A stretch of 64,000 bases of DNA from JAUXJB01 sp965226855 (GTDB lineage Bacteria; Myxococcota_A; UBA9160; SZUA-336), in assembly GCA_965226855.1 (NCBI GenBank), contig CBDDEE010000026.1:1-64000 (forward strand), written 5' to 3'. Positions 7,865-15,479 of this stretch are shown in pieces. Under the pieces are notes generated by a model that was not told the origin of the DNA, searched no databases, and saw only the letters and a program-made list of their open reading frames with translations. Each line of letters starts with the position of its first letter. Position 1 is the stretch's first letter. The position numbers and the translations under genes were made by a program.

Positions 7865-9595
7865 TCAGTCCTGGTCAGCAACGATCACGCAGTCCTTGCC
7901 CGCGGCCTTTGCCGCGTAGAGCGCTCGGTCCGCCTCGTTGAAGAGCCGCTTCGCGTCGCCGTCGTAGACCGAGACGCCGAGCGAGACGCTGACCGAGACC
8001 TCCCTCGATCCCCGTCGTGTGTCGACGCTCACGGGCAGGGCCGCGACCGCGGACCGGATCTTCTCCGCGACCACGTAGGCGCCCTCGACATCTGGCTGCA
8101 AGGTCAGGAGTGCGAACTCCTCCCCACCGTAGCGCGCGAGCACGTCAGTGCCGCGGATCTGGGTGAACATCACCTCCGCCACGCTGCGCAGCGCCTCGTC
8201 GCCCGCCGCGTGTCCAAACGTGTCGTTCAGCTTCTTGAAGTCGTCGATGTCGATCATCACGAGCGCGAGCAGTGTCTCGGAGCGCCGCGCCCGCTTGATC
8301 TCGAGGGGTAGCTGATCGTGGAAGTAGCGGTGGTTGTAGACGCGCGTGAGCTCGTCGGTGATCGACAGCAGCTCCAGCTTCTCGTTCTGCCTCAGGAGCT
8401 CGCGCTGATGCCTGTACAGGCGGTCCGTCATCTGGTTGAACGTCCGGGTCAGCAGTGCGATCTCGTCGACACCGCCGGGATCTGGGATCTCGACTCGGGT
8501 CTCCCCCTCCGCGATACGCTCTGCGCCCTCGGAGAGCGCCTTGAGCGGCCGCACGATCGAGATCGCGATCCGCAGCGCGACCAGTGCAAACAGCACCACG
8601 ATGCCTAAGTTCCACAAGAGCACGCGGCGGACCAATCGAAAGACCGGGGCGAACGCTGCGTCGTAATGCTCCTCGACGACAATCGCCCAGCCGAAGCGCG
8701 GGAAACGCACCGCGGAGCCGACCACGTGCTGCCCCGCCTTCGTTACGTAGTTGCTGACGCGTGGGGTCGCGTCTTCTTCCGGCAGCGCAAAGCCGTAGCC
8801 CTCGCCGACGACGCGGGTGCGGGTAGCTGTCAAGTAGCGCCCGTCTTCTCCCACCACGAAGACCTCGCCCTCGGGGCCGCCATCCTCGCCGGCCAGCAAG
8901 CCGTCCAGCTCTACGGGGTCGAGCACCGCGTGCAGCGAGCCCAGCATTCGCTGCCCGCGCTTCAACGGCACGGAGACCAGCTGCAGGCGGCCCGCCTCTT
9001 CCAGGAGCATGTCGCCCACGCTCGCATCGCGGGTTCTCGCGATGTGAGCGCGAAGCTCGTCCGGAAGCTCGCGCGACTCGCCCACCCAGAGGAGCGTCTT
9101 GCCCTTCTTGTCGAGCACGAACAACGCGGCGAACTGATCGAAGCGCTCGAGGACGTAGCCCAGGTACTTCTCCACCTCCTCGCGCGCTCGAGCGCCCTCC
9201 TCGCTGCTGTCCGGCTCTCCGAGCGAGGCGATATTGGCCTCCACGGTGCTGCTGCGGGCAAAGGTGTCCACATCCAGTCGGACCTGGCCGTACCACAGGT
9301 CAAGCCGCTGCTCGGTGCTCTCGAGGAGCGCAGGGAACTTCTCGTTGATCTGAGCGCTCAGGAAGCCGTGGATCGACTGGATCGAGGCCCAGGTGACCAG
9401 CAGCGCGGTGAGCACCGTGGCCGTAAAGACCAGGACGATCATCCGGGCCGTGAGGCTCTCGGAAGGGCGTCGCAAGAGCTTCAGCGGGCCCGAAAGCAAA
9501 CGAGTGGGGACCAGAGACGCTAGACGTCTTCGCAAGCACCCAGCGCAGCGTCGAAAAGTTCCACGGCCGCTCGGCTCGCTCCTCGTCGGTGACAC
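7865..9595 (-). CDS. Membrane diguanylate cyclase (periplasmic sensor-HAMP-GGDEF)
   Basis: Makes cyclic di-GMP from two GTP. The 576-aa protein has a membrane helix at about 52-71, a large extracytoplasmic Cache-like sensor region to about 325, a second helix near 330-352, a HAMP segment, and a C-terminal GGDEF domain. The active-site motif is GGEEF at 490-494, an accepted active form, and an RxxD inhibitory I-site (RGTD) lies five residues before it, so product feedback is likely. The start is GTG; a later start before the first helix is also possible. The PilZ-like gene lies upstream on the same strand and the MSHA operon is near, making c-di-GMP control of pili plausible. Confidence 0.9.
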   Translation of the reverse strand: MSPTRSEPSGRGTFRRCAGCLRRRLASLVPTRLLSGPLKLLRRPSESLTARMIVLVFTATVLTALLVTWASIQSIHGFLSAQINEKFPALLESTEQRLDLWYGQVRLDVDTFARSSTVEANIASLGEPDSSEEGARAREEVEKYLGYVLERFDQFAALFVLDKKGKTLLWVGESRELPDELRAHIARTRDASVGDMLLEEAGRLQLVSVPLKRGQRMLGSLHAVLDPVELDGLLAGEDGGPEGEVFVVGEDGRYLTATRTRVVGEGYGFALPEEDATPRVSNYVTKAGQHVVGSAVRFPRFGWAIVVEEHYDAAFAPVFRLVRRVLLWNLGIVVLFALVALRIAISIVRPLKALSEGAERIAEGETRVEIPDPGGVDEIALLTRTFNQMTDRLYRHQRELLRQNEKLELLSITDELTRVYNHRYFHDQLPLEIKRARRSETLLALVMIDIDDFKKLNDTFGHAAGDEALRSVAEVMFTQIRGTDVLARYGGEEFALLTLQPDVEGAYVVAEKIRSAVAALPVSVDTRRGSREVSVSVSLGVSVYDGDAKRLFNEADRALYAAKAAGKDCVIVADQD

Positions 9596-9622
9596 GCGTG
9601 CTCTAGCTTGCCCGAGCCGTAC

Positions 9623-9979
9623 TCAGTCCGGATCGGGCTCGGCGCCCTTCAGCAGCATCAGCTGGTCCAGGCGGTCGAAGAGCTCGAGAGGCATCTCGGT
9701 GAACATGATCGCGGTCCCTCTTTCGGGATCGACGCGGACGACTCGCCCCAGCGCCTCGACGGGCGCCACCTCGGGGAAGTCGGCAAAGCTGATCACGATG
9801 TTGCACTCCTCGTCCTCGTCCAGGCAGTGGTCGACGTAGAGGCCTCCGAACCCGACGTCGATCACGGGACACCGCGGCACATCGCGAGCCGGAGTCTTGA
9901 TTCGCGCCGTCATGCGGGCCGGAACCCGGGCGAACTCACGCGTATGTCTCCAGGTCTTCGGCATCTCGATCTCTCTCAT
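9623..9979 (-). CDS. PilZ-like domain protein with altered c-di-GMP motif
   Basis: A 118-aa single-domain protein. The N terminus has an R-x-x-x-R type site (REFARVPAR, about 14-22) and the second motif reads DVGFGG (about 41-46) where PilZ proteins usually have D/N-x-S-x-x-G, so Ser is replaced by Gly. The beta-barrel pattern continues through VEALGRVVRVD and a C-terminal helix. It may still bind c-di-GMP or be a degenerate adaptor. It lies immediately upstream of the diguanylate cyclase on the same strand with 27 bases between, probably one transcript. Met at 9979 or five residues later could start. Confidence 0.72.
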   Translation of the reverse strand: MREIEMPKTWRHTREFARVPARMTARIKTPARDVPRCPVIDVGFGGLYVDHCLDEDEECNIVISFADFPEVAPVEALGRVVRVDPERGTAIMFTEMPLELFDRLDQLMLLKGAEPDPD

Positions 9980-10143
9980 CGGCCGCTCGTCGCCACCGCT
10001 AGAGACTCCGCGGGCGGGCTGTGTGCCGAAATGGCCCGCCGCTCTAAAGACGGGACGCGGCCGGGTCGATCCATTCGGTAATGCCCCCCTCTCGGACTGC
10101 CCCCACGGTCTCCGTACACCCCCGCCACCAGCGCCACGCCCGA

Positions 10144-11154
10144 ATGGCGAGGCTGACGTGGCTGACCGCTACTCTCTGCGTTGCCCTCTACGGGTTCGGA
10201 TCGGGGAGCGCTAGCGCAGCCGCCGGTCCTGACGAAGAGCGGAGCTCAGAAGCCGAAGTGCACGAGGTCGCCGCGCGGCAGGAAGGGAGCTGGGAAAAGG
10301 ACGTCTTCCCCTCCTTCCGCACGGAGTACCGCGTGACGCAGGGCTATCGCAGCGAAGAGCTGGACTGGAGCATCGGTATCCCGACAATCGACGTGCTCTC
10401 CGAGCTGAAGTGGGAGGAGATTCGCAGCACGTTCACGCGTCTCGAGGCAACGGTGATGCTCCCGGGTCGCTTCTACCTGCAGGGCGAAGTACAGCACGGC
10501 TGGATCATCGACGGGGAGAACCAGGACTCCGACTATCTCCTGCCCGGACGCCAGGCCGAGTTCTCTCGCTCGAACAATCAGGCCGACGTTGGCGACACTG
10601 CCGGCTTCTCCGTAGGGCTCGGGTATCACACGTCTCCGTTCCACTTCTGGGGCGAGAGCTATCGCTTCGGCCTCAGCTTCGGCTACGCGCACCGCGAGCA
10701 GCACCTGGTGATCCGAGACGGCTACCAGACCATCCCGGCCCTCGGCCCCTTCCCGGGCTTGCGCAGCAAGTACGACACGCGCTGGCTCGGCCCGTGGATC
10801 GGCCTCGAGATCGTGGGTCACTCGCCCGTAACGAGCCTGATCTTCACCGGAGCGATCCAGTACCACAAGCTGTACTACGAGGGACTCGCGGACTGGAACC
10901 TGCGCACCGATCTGGTGCACCCGAAGAGCTTCGAGCACGACGCACATGGCGATGGGCTCGTCGCGCGCCTGGCCGTCAAGAAGGACATCCGCGAGCGCCT
11001 GTTCGTCGAGTTCGGCATCGAGTGGTCGCTCTTCTCCACCGATACGGGCGACGACATCGTGAACTTCGCGACCGGCACGTCCACCGAGATTGACCTGAAC
11101 GAGGTGAACTGGACGGCCTTCAGCGCGAAGCTCACTGTCGGCACCCGCTTCTAG
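10144..11154 (+). CDS. Outer-membrane beta-barrel protein, omptin/Protochlamydia-OMP-like
   Basis: A 336-aa exported protein: signal peptide MARLTWLTATLCVALYGF with an ASA-type cleavage near 28, then alternating amphipathic strands rich in Tyr, Trp and Phe and a C-terminal Phe (TVGTRF), as in outer-membrane barrels. The ELKWEEIRS segment and the loop-strand spacing recall the omptin-like barrel family; the omptin Asp/His catalytic set could not be assigned, so protease activity is not claimed. The ATG at 10144 is preferred over one at 10081 because the signal peptide begins there. It is divergent from the PilZ-like gene and converges on the MSHA operon. Confidence 0.68.
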   Translation: MARLTWLTATLCVALYGFGSGSASAAAGPDEERSSEAEVHEVAARQEGSWEKDVFPSFRTEYRVTQGYRSEELDWSIGIPTIDVLSELKWEEIRSTFTRLEATVMLPGRFYLQGEVQHGWIIDGENQDSDYLLPGRQAEFSRSNNQADVGDTAGFSVGLGYHTSPFHFWGESYRFGLSFGYAHREQHLVIRDGYQTIPALGPFPGLRSKYDTRWLGPWIGLEIVGHSPVTSLIFTGAIQYHKLYYEGLADWNLRTDLVHPKSFEHDAHGDGLVARLAVKKDIRERLFVEFGIEWSLFSTDTGDDIVNFATGTSTEIDLNEVNWTAFSAKLTVGTRF

Positions 11155-11167
11155 CGGGACTCCCGCT

Positions 11168-11578
11168 CTAGGGCGCGTCGGTGATCGTGACGCGGAGCCG
11201 CCGTCTCGCGTAGTCATCGGAGGCGTAGGCTCCCTGCTCCGCGATCGCGACGATCTGGTAGACCGTCGCAGTGGTCGTTGCCTCGGTGTGATCGCTGCTC
11301 GCGCAGGTCACGTTCACCGTGAACCCGTTCAAGCCGCCCTCTGCCAGGTTCAGGTTGGTGTCGGCGAAGCAGACCCCGTTGGTGGCCAGCTGGTAGATGC
11401 CCCACTCCACCCCGCTCCGCGCGGCCTGGAAGGCGTGCGCCCCCTGGATCGCGAGGTTCACCGTGGTCCGCTGCGCGCCGCCCAGGTTCACCATGAACGA
11501 GGCCGCCGCGGAGAGGACGACCAGCAGGAAGATGGCGCTGATCAGGCCGAAGCCACTCTCGCTGCGCTCGCGTCTCAA
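11168..11578 (-). CDS. mshP: MSHA biogenesis protein MshP-like (minor pilin-type)
   Basis: Last gene of the pilus operon. The 136-aa product starts with a short basic leader and the hydrophobic stretch GFGLISAIFLLVVLSAAASF, the form seen in MshP and PilX-like minor pilins, followed by a globular domain ending in a basic RRRLRVTITDAP tail. The start is TTG at 11578, overlapping the upstream TGA as TTGA, so translation is coupled; no separate ribosome site is visible. The frame is open far upstream but that part is antisense or out of phase with the preceding gene. Position after mshO matches the Vibrio order. Confidence 0.78.
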   Translation of the reverse strand: MRRERSESGFGLISAIFLLVVLSAAASFMVNLGGAQRTTVNLAIQGAHAFQAARSGVEWGIYQLATNGVCFADTNLNLAEGGLNGFTVNVTCASSDHTEATTTATVYQIVAIAEQGAYASDDYARRRLRVTITDAP

Positions 11579-12498
11579 GGCGCGTTGCTCACGTGGATCT
11601 GGTGCAGCAGCCGCGCGCTCTCGCCGTCCTGCCCGACGGTGAGATCGATCGTGACCAGCCCGGAGTGCGTCGCCGTGGAGGTGTTGTAGCGGAAGTCGCA
11701 CCCCGTCACGTTCGTTGCCAGCAGGTCGATGTTGCCCGCAGACAGGGGGACGATGCTTCCATCGATGGGCTGCGCGCTCGCGATCGCGTAGCCGGAATAG
11801 CGCACGAGCTGTTCGGTTCCGAGATCGCAGACGTAGCTCACCGCCGTGTCGATGACGTACACGCGCTGTCTCGGCGACGCGAGGCGGAACTGCAGCTCGA
11901 AGCCAGGATTCAGCAAGATGCGGTCCTCGTCGGTCTCGTCGGCGAGCTGGAACCCCCCCGCAGCACCGCTGGTGATCACCCCGGGATCCGAGCCCGCGGC
12001 GGCGTCCACATAGATGGCCGCCTCCGTCGGGTAGATCGCCAGGCGATAGCCGGCGGGCGAGCCGACACCGTAGGCCAGGCCGAGCTCTTGAAAGCGCCCC
12101 AGGATGTTGAAGCTGTCCTCCTGCTCCGTGAAGTCGAGCCAGTGCGTGGCGGGCGTGTGATCGACTGTGGTCGGGTTCACCCCAGCCTCCGCGCGATAAC
12201 GCGCTCCGTCGAGCACGTGAAGGAGCTCGAGCGCCAGCCCGCCGCCGGCGACGCGCAGGCTGTTCGGGAGCGCGGAGCGGATGTCGCGCCCCATCCGCCG
12301 CGTGGCCGCTTCCGCAGTGTCGGTGAGCGCCGCGCGTCGGCGGACGTCGCTGTAGGACTGGATCGGCTTGAGCATGAGTGACGCCGTCATCCCCATCACC
12401 ACCGAGAGCAGCGACACCACGACGATCAGCTCGATCAGCGTGAAGCCGCAGGTCGAGGCGCGGGCGCGGCCGCCGGGTATGGCGGGGGTCACGCACAT
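11575..12498 (-). CDS. mshO: MSHA biogenesis protein MshO-like pseudopilin
   Basis: A 307-aa prepilin-type protein. A basic leader ends in the prepilin peptidase site G/FTLIELIVV (G18-F19), followed by a hydrophobic helix and a large globular domain with paired cysteines, matching MshO in size and position. It should be a minor pilin that helps initiate or cap the fibre in the inner membrane and periplasm. The ATG overlaps the mshD stop by one base (TGATG) and its own stop overlaps the mshP start. Confidence 0.85.
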   Translation of the reverse strand: MCVTPAIPGGRARASTCGFTLIELIVVVSLLSVVMGMTASLMLKPIQSYSDVRRRAALTDTAEAATRRMGRDIRSALPNSLRVAGGGLALELLHVLDGARYRAEAGVNPTTVDHTPATHWLDFTEQEDSFNILGRFQELGLAYGVGSPAGYRLAIYPTEAAIYVDAAAGSDPGVITSGAAGGFQLADETDEDRILLNPGFELQFRLASPRQRVYVIDTAVSYVCDLGTEQLVRYSGYAIASAQPIDGSIVPLSAGNIDLLATNVTGCDFRYNTSTATHSGLVTIDLTVGQDGESARLLHQIHVSNAP

Positions 12499-13016
12499 CA
12501 GTAGTTGGTCCTGTACCCGCTCAGGGTGAAGTCGACGATGGAGCCGTCATTCACGTTTACGTCGACGCGGATGACCTGCGTGAGGCCGTTCAGTGCTCCG
12601 AGGTTCGCGTTCGCGGTTTCCACGGCCACCGTGATCGTGTAGCCACCCAGACCCGGGATGGCGTTGTTGTCCTGATCCCTCGCACCAACGTCCGCCAGAA
12701 GGTCGTAGTCGCAGACGTTGTCGTAGAGGTCCCGACTGGCTTCCTGCGCCGGACACACGCCGCCCACAGCGCCCAGATCGGGGTCGTAGTAGTCGTTGAG
12801 CAGGATCTCCTCCAGGTACGCCCCGGCAACGATCAGCGCCTGCTGGGCAACCAGGGGATCGGCGCTGCTCCGTACGGACCGGTTGATGGAGAGCAGCGTC
12901 CCCGTTACCGCGATACCGACGATCGTGATGGAGATGATGAGCTCGATCAGCGTAAAGCCACTCGTCTCCCGCAGCCGGGCGGCCAGGCTACGCCCCGGCT
13001 CAGGGTGCGTAGACAA
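12498..13016 (-). CDS. mshD: MSHA biogenesis protein MshD-like pseudopilin
   Basis: A 172-aa minor pilin. Leader MSTHPEPGRSLAARLRETSG is cleaved before FTLIELIISI by the prepilin peptidase; the rest is a small globular domain with two Cys (about 95 and 109) likely disulfide-bonded. Length and gene order (after mshC, before mshO) fit MshD. The start lies 17 bases inside the end of mshC, so the genes overlap. It probably joins the minor-pilin complex with MshC and MshO. Confidence 0.85.
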   Translation of the reverse strand: MSTHPEPGRSLAARLRETSGFTLIELIISITIVGIAVTGTLLSINRSVRSSADPLVAQQALIVAGAYLEEILLNDYYDPDLGAVGGVCPAQEASRDLYDNVCDYDLLADVGARDQDNNAIPGLGGYTITVAVETANANLGALNGLTQVIRVDVNVNDGSIVDFTLSGYRTNY

Positions 13017-13485
13017 GGCCCGTCTCCCCGACCACGTTGATGGTGCGCCCGCCCACCGCGATGATCGCGTCGGTCATAGTTCCCGTGGCATCCAGGGCGC
13101 GGCCCAATGGGTCAAAGCGCAGCGGCGACACGTCGCTGCTGACGGTGACACCGCTCGGTGCCGTCCCCACATACGTCGCCGCGCGGGTGCCGGGGTGGAT
13201 TACGGCCTGGGCGTAGCCAGGGCCGTCACAGCCGGTCGCGCTGGTCGGACCGTCCTGCAGGTTCAGAGTATAGCTGCTGGCAGTGAAGCTGATCTGGACG
13301 TTGCAGCCCGCAGCGATGGAGAGCTTCTGGCCGTAGCGGACGGCCGCGAGCGTGTCGTCGAAGAAGAATGCGCTTTCGAAGTCGTCCGCTGCGAAGAAGC
13401 GCGGGCCCGCCACGGCCGTCAGGATGCCAAGCAGCGCGATCACGGTGATGAGCTCCACCATCGTGAATCCCGCCCTGTCGCTCAT
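13000..13485 (-). CDS. mshC: MSHA pilin protein MshC-like
   Basis: A 161-aa prepilin: MSDRAG then FTMVELITVIALLGILTAVA, the type IV pilin cleavage site and N-terminal helix, with Glu at mature position 5. The C-terminal domain has two Cys and beta-rich sequence. The ATG at 13485 follows a strong GAGGAGAG ribosome site; a longer upstream frame lacks a pilin leader. It follows the major-pilin-like gene after about 130 bases of non-coding DNA and overlaps mshD. Confidence 0.83.
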   Translation of the reverse strand: MSDRAGFTMVELITVIALLGILTAVAGPRFFAADDFESAFFFDDTLAAVRYGQKLSIAAGCNVQISFTASSYTLNLQDGPTSATGCDGPGYAQAVIHPGTRAATYVGTAPSGVTVSSDVSPLRFDPLGRALDATGTMTDAIIAVGGRTINVVGETGLVYAP

Positions 13486-13617
13486 CGGCTCTCCTCGAAC
13501 GTTGACACAGAACGAACGAGCGGGACGGAAGTTGTCCTCCGCCCCGCTCCTCAATCCGCGCTCCAGCCCGGATCCACACTCTGCTCACCCGAACCCTGGG
13601 CGACGATCAAACTGCTG

Positions 13618-14091
13618 CTACGGGCACTTGCCCCCGGGATTCTTGCAGACCCTGCCGTTTTCTTCGTCGTAGCGGAGGACGTCCCCGGTGCCCGGCTGGA
13701 TATACCGGGCAAAGTCGGTGGCTGTGGCGTTCGCAAAGGTGTTGGTCCAGTTCGTGGGCACTGTGCCCGACATGATCTGCGTCCAGAGCTTCACTGCGTC
13801 GTCCTGGGCTGCGTTGGCAACGTCAATGGTGGGCCAGCCGGCGCCGTTGATGAACACGCTGGTACCGTCGATGTCCACACTTGTGGCCGGCTTACTGTCG
13901 ACCAGCCACTTGGAGTGGACGATCCCGATCGCGACGCTGAGGCCGCCCTGAACACCGTCGAAGGCTGCAGTTTCAGCGCTCGTCGTGAAGTCCGCAAACT
14001 TGGGAAGGGCCACCGCCGCGAGGATGCTCAATACAGCGATGACGACAATCAGCTCGATCAGAGTAAAGCCGTCGTTGTTCCGAGGGGTCAT
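13618..14091 (-). CDS. Type IV (MSHA-type) major pilin, MshA/MshB-like
   Basis: A 157-aa prepilin: short leader MTPRNNDG then FTLIELIVVIAVLSILAAVALPKF, with Glu at mature position 5, and the FxGVQGGLSVAIGIVHSKW stretch characteristic of MshA/MshB pilins. The C terminus has a Cys pair (VCKNPGGKC) for the D-region loop. It is the probable fibre subunit. The ATG at 14091 is preceded by an AAGGAG ribosome site 12 bases away. A 154-base non-coding stretch upstream, unusual in this packed operon, could hold a separate promoter. The choice between MshA and MshB is not possible here. Confidence 0.86.
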   Translation of the reverse strand: MTPRNNDGFTLIELIVVIAVLSILAAVALPKFADFTTSAETAAFDGVQGGLSVAIGIVHSKWLVDSKPATSVDIDGTSVFINGAGWPTIDVANAAQDDAVKLWTQIMSGTVPTNWTNTFANATATDFARYIQPGTGDVLRYDEENGRVCKNPGGKCP

Positions 14092-14245
14092 GGCTATTCT
14101 TGCTCCTTCTATCCGTCCACCAGCGACCCCATCCCTGGGGTCCAGCAGTCCCACTTCAGGCCTTGGATAGAGTCCTCCGACAGCCTACAGCGCCCGCTCT
14201 GTGCCCCTATCGTCTCTACCGGAGAGCAACTTGACCCCGCACGGC

Positions 14246-15472
14246 TCAGCCCAGGCCCGACCCCGCCAGGTTCCACATCGGCAGGTAGATAGCAAGAGCC
14301 AGGATGAGGACCATCCCCCCGATGGCGACCGTGAGCGCGGGCTCGATCAGGTCGGTCAGCCGCTCCAGGTCGTAGCTGACCTCCTCCTCGTAGTGCTCCG
14401 CGATCTGCAGATGCATCTGCCCGATCTCACCGGTCTGCTCACCGACCTCGATCATCTGCACGTCCGAGGACTCGAAGAGCTTCGCGTTTCCAGCAGCCAC
14501 CGCCATGGTCTCGCCCCGCTCGATGGTGTCGCGCATGGCGCGGATGCGGCTCTCCATCCACACGTTGTCGACCGCACGACCCACGAGCTCGAGCACCTGG
14601 ATCAGCGGAACACCCGCGGTGAAGGCCATCGCGAAGGAGCGCGCGTAGCGGGCCAGCGTAGCCCTGCGCACGATTCCCCCCACGACGGGGAGCTTGAGCT
14701 TGTACTTGTCGATCAGATAGCGCCCAGGCGGCGTGCGCGCGTACGCGCGCAGGGCCGCGATCCCACCCACGGTGCCGAGCAGCAGGTACAGCCAGTACGC
14801 CACCATGAAGTCCGACATCCCGATCAAGAGCTGGGTCGCCCACGGCAGCTCCGCATCGAACTGGCCGAAGAACTTCGCGAACGAGGGAATCACGAAGATG
14901 TTGATCAGAACCACGGCGGCGAAGATGATGCCAATCACGACCGTGGGGTAGCGAGTCGCGGCCTTGATCTGCTTGCGCGTCTGATGGTCAAGGGTCAGAT
15001 AGGCACCGACCTGATGAAAGGCCTCGTCGAGCTGACCCGTGCTCTCCCCGACCTTGACGATGCTCGTGAAGAGGTTGGAGAATATTCCCGGGTGGCGCTG
15101 AAAGGACTCACTGAGCTCCCGGCCCGCCTCCAGACTCTCGCTCACGTCGACGAGCGCGGCGCCAAGGGCCGGGTTGCGCACCGTCGCGGCAAGCCCGCTG
15201 ATCGAGCGGCGCAGCGGCACGCCGGCCCGAACCAGAGTATGCAGCTGCCTGCAGAACGGAACCAGCTCTGCTGGCCCGACCTGGCGTGCGGCCCAGCGCT
15301 TCTGAGCCCAGTCCAGGATGTCGGTCTCCGGGGGCTTCACCCCGGTGATGCGAATCGGGGTGAGCCCCCCCTCGATCAGCTCGGTGGCCACGGTCATGCG
15401 CGAGAAGCCGTCGACCTCCGCCTCGATCAGGTCGCCGGCCTTGGTCCGGGCGCTGTACGCGAAGATCGCCAC
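14246..15472 (-). CDS. mshG: MSHA biogenesis protein MshG, GspF/PilC-type inner-membrane platform
   Basis: Inner-membrane platform protein of the pilus machine; couples the MshE ATPase to pilin assembly. The 408-aa length is typical. Two T2SF domains are visible (about 70-195 and 270-395), each with the FCRQLHTLVRAGVPL / ARYARSFAMAFTAGVPL type repeat and the VGESTG / VGEQTGEIG motif, and three membrane helices near 170, 220 and 375. The start is GTG, seven bases after the mshE stop. It shows no damage. Confidence 0.92.
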   Translation of the reverse strand: MAIFAYSARTKAGDLIEAEVDGFSRMTVATELIEGGLTPIRITGVKPPETDILDWAQKRWAARQVGPAELVPFCRQLHTLVRAGVPLRRSISGLAATVRNPALGAALVDVSESLEAGRELSESFQRHPGIFSNLFTSIVKVGESTGQLDEAFHQVGAYLTLDHQTRKQIKAATRYPTVVIGIIFAAVVLINIFVIPSFAKFFGQFDAELPWATQLLIGMSDFMVAYWLYLLLGTVGGIAALRAYARTPPGRYLIDKYKLKLPVVGGIVRRATLARYARSFAMAFTAGVPLIQVLELVGRAVDNVWMESRIRAMRDTIERGETMAVAAGNAKLFESSDVQMIEVGEQTGEIGQMHLQIAEHYEEEVSYDLERLTDLIEPALTVAIGGMVLILALAIYLPMWNLAGSGLG

Positions 15473-15479
15473 CTACCCC

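Noticed and set aside
14225..14241. Possible sigma-54 -24/-12 promoter before the pilin gene
   Set aside because: The GG to GC spacing is nine bases instead of ten, and the -24 element is poor.
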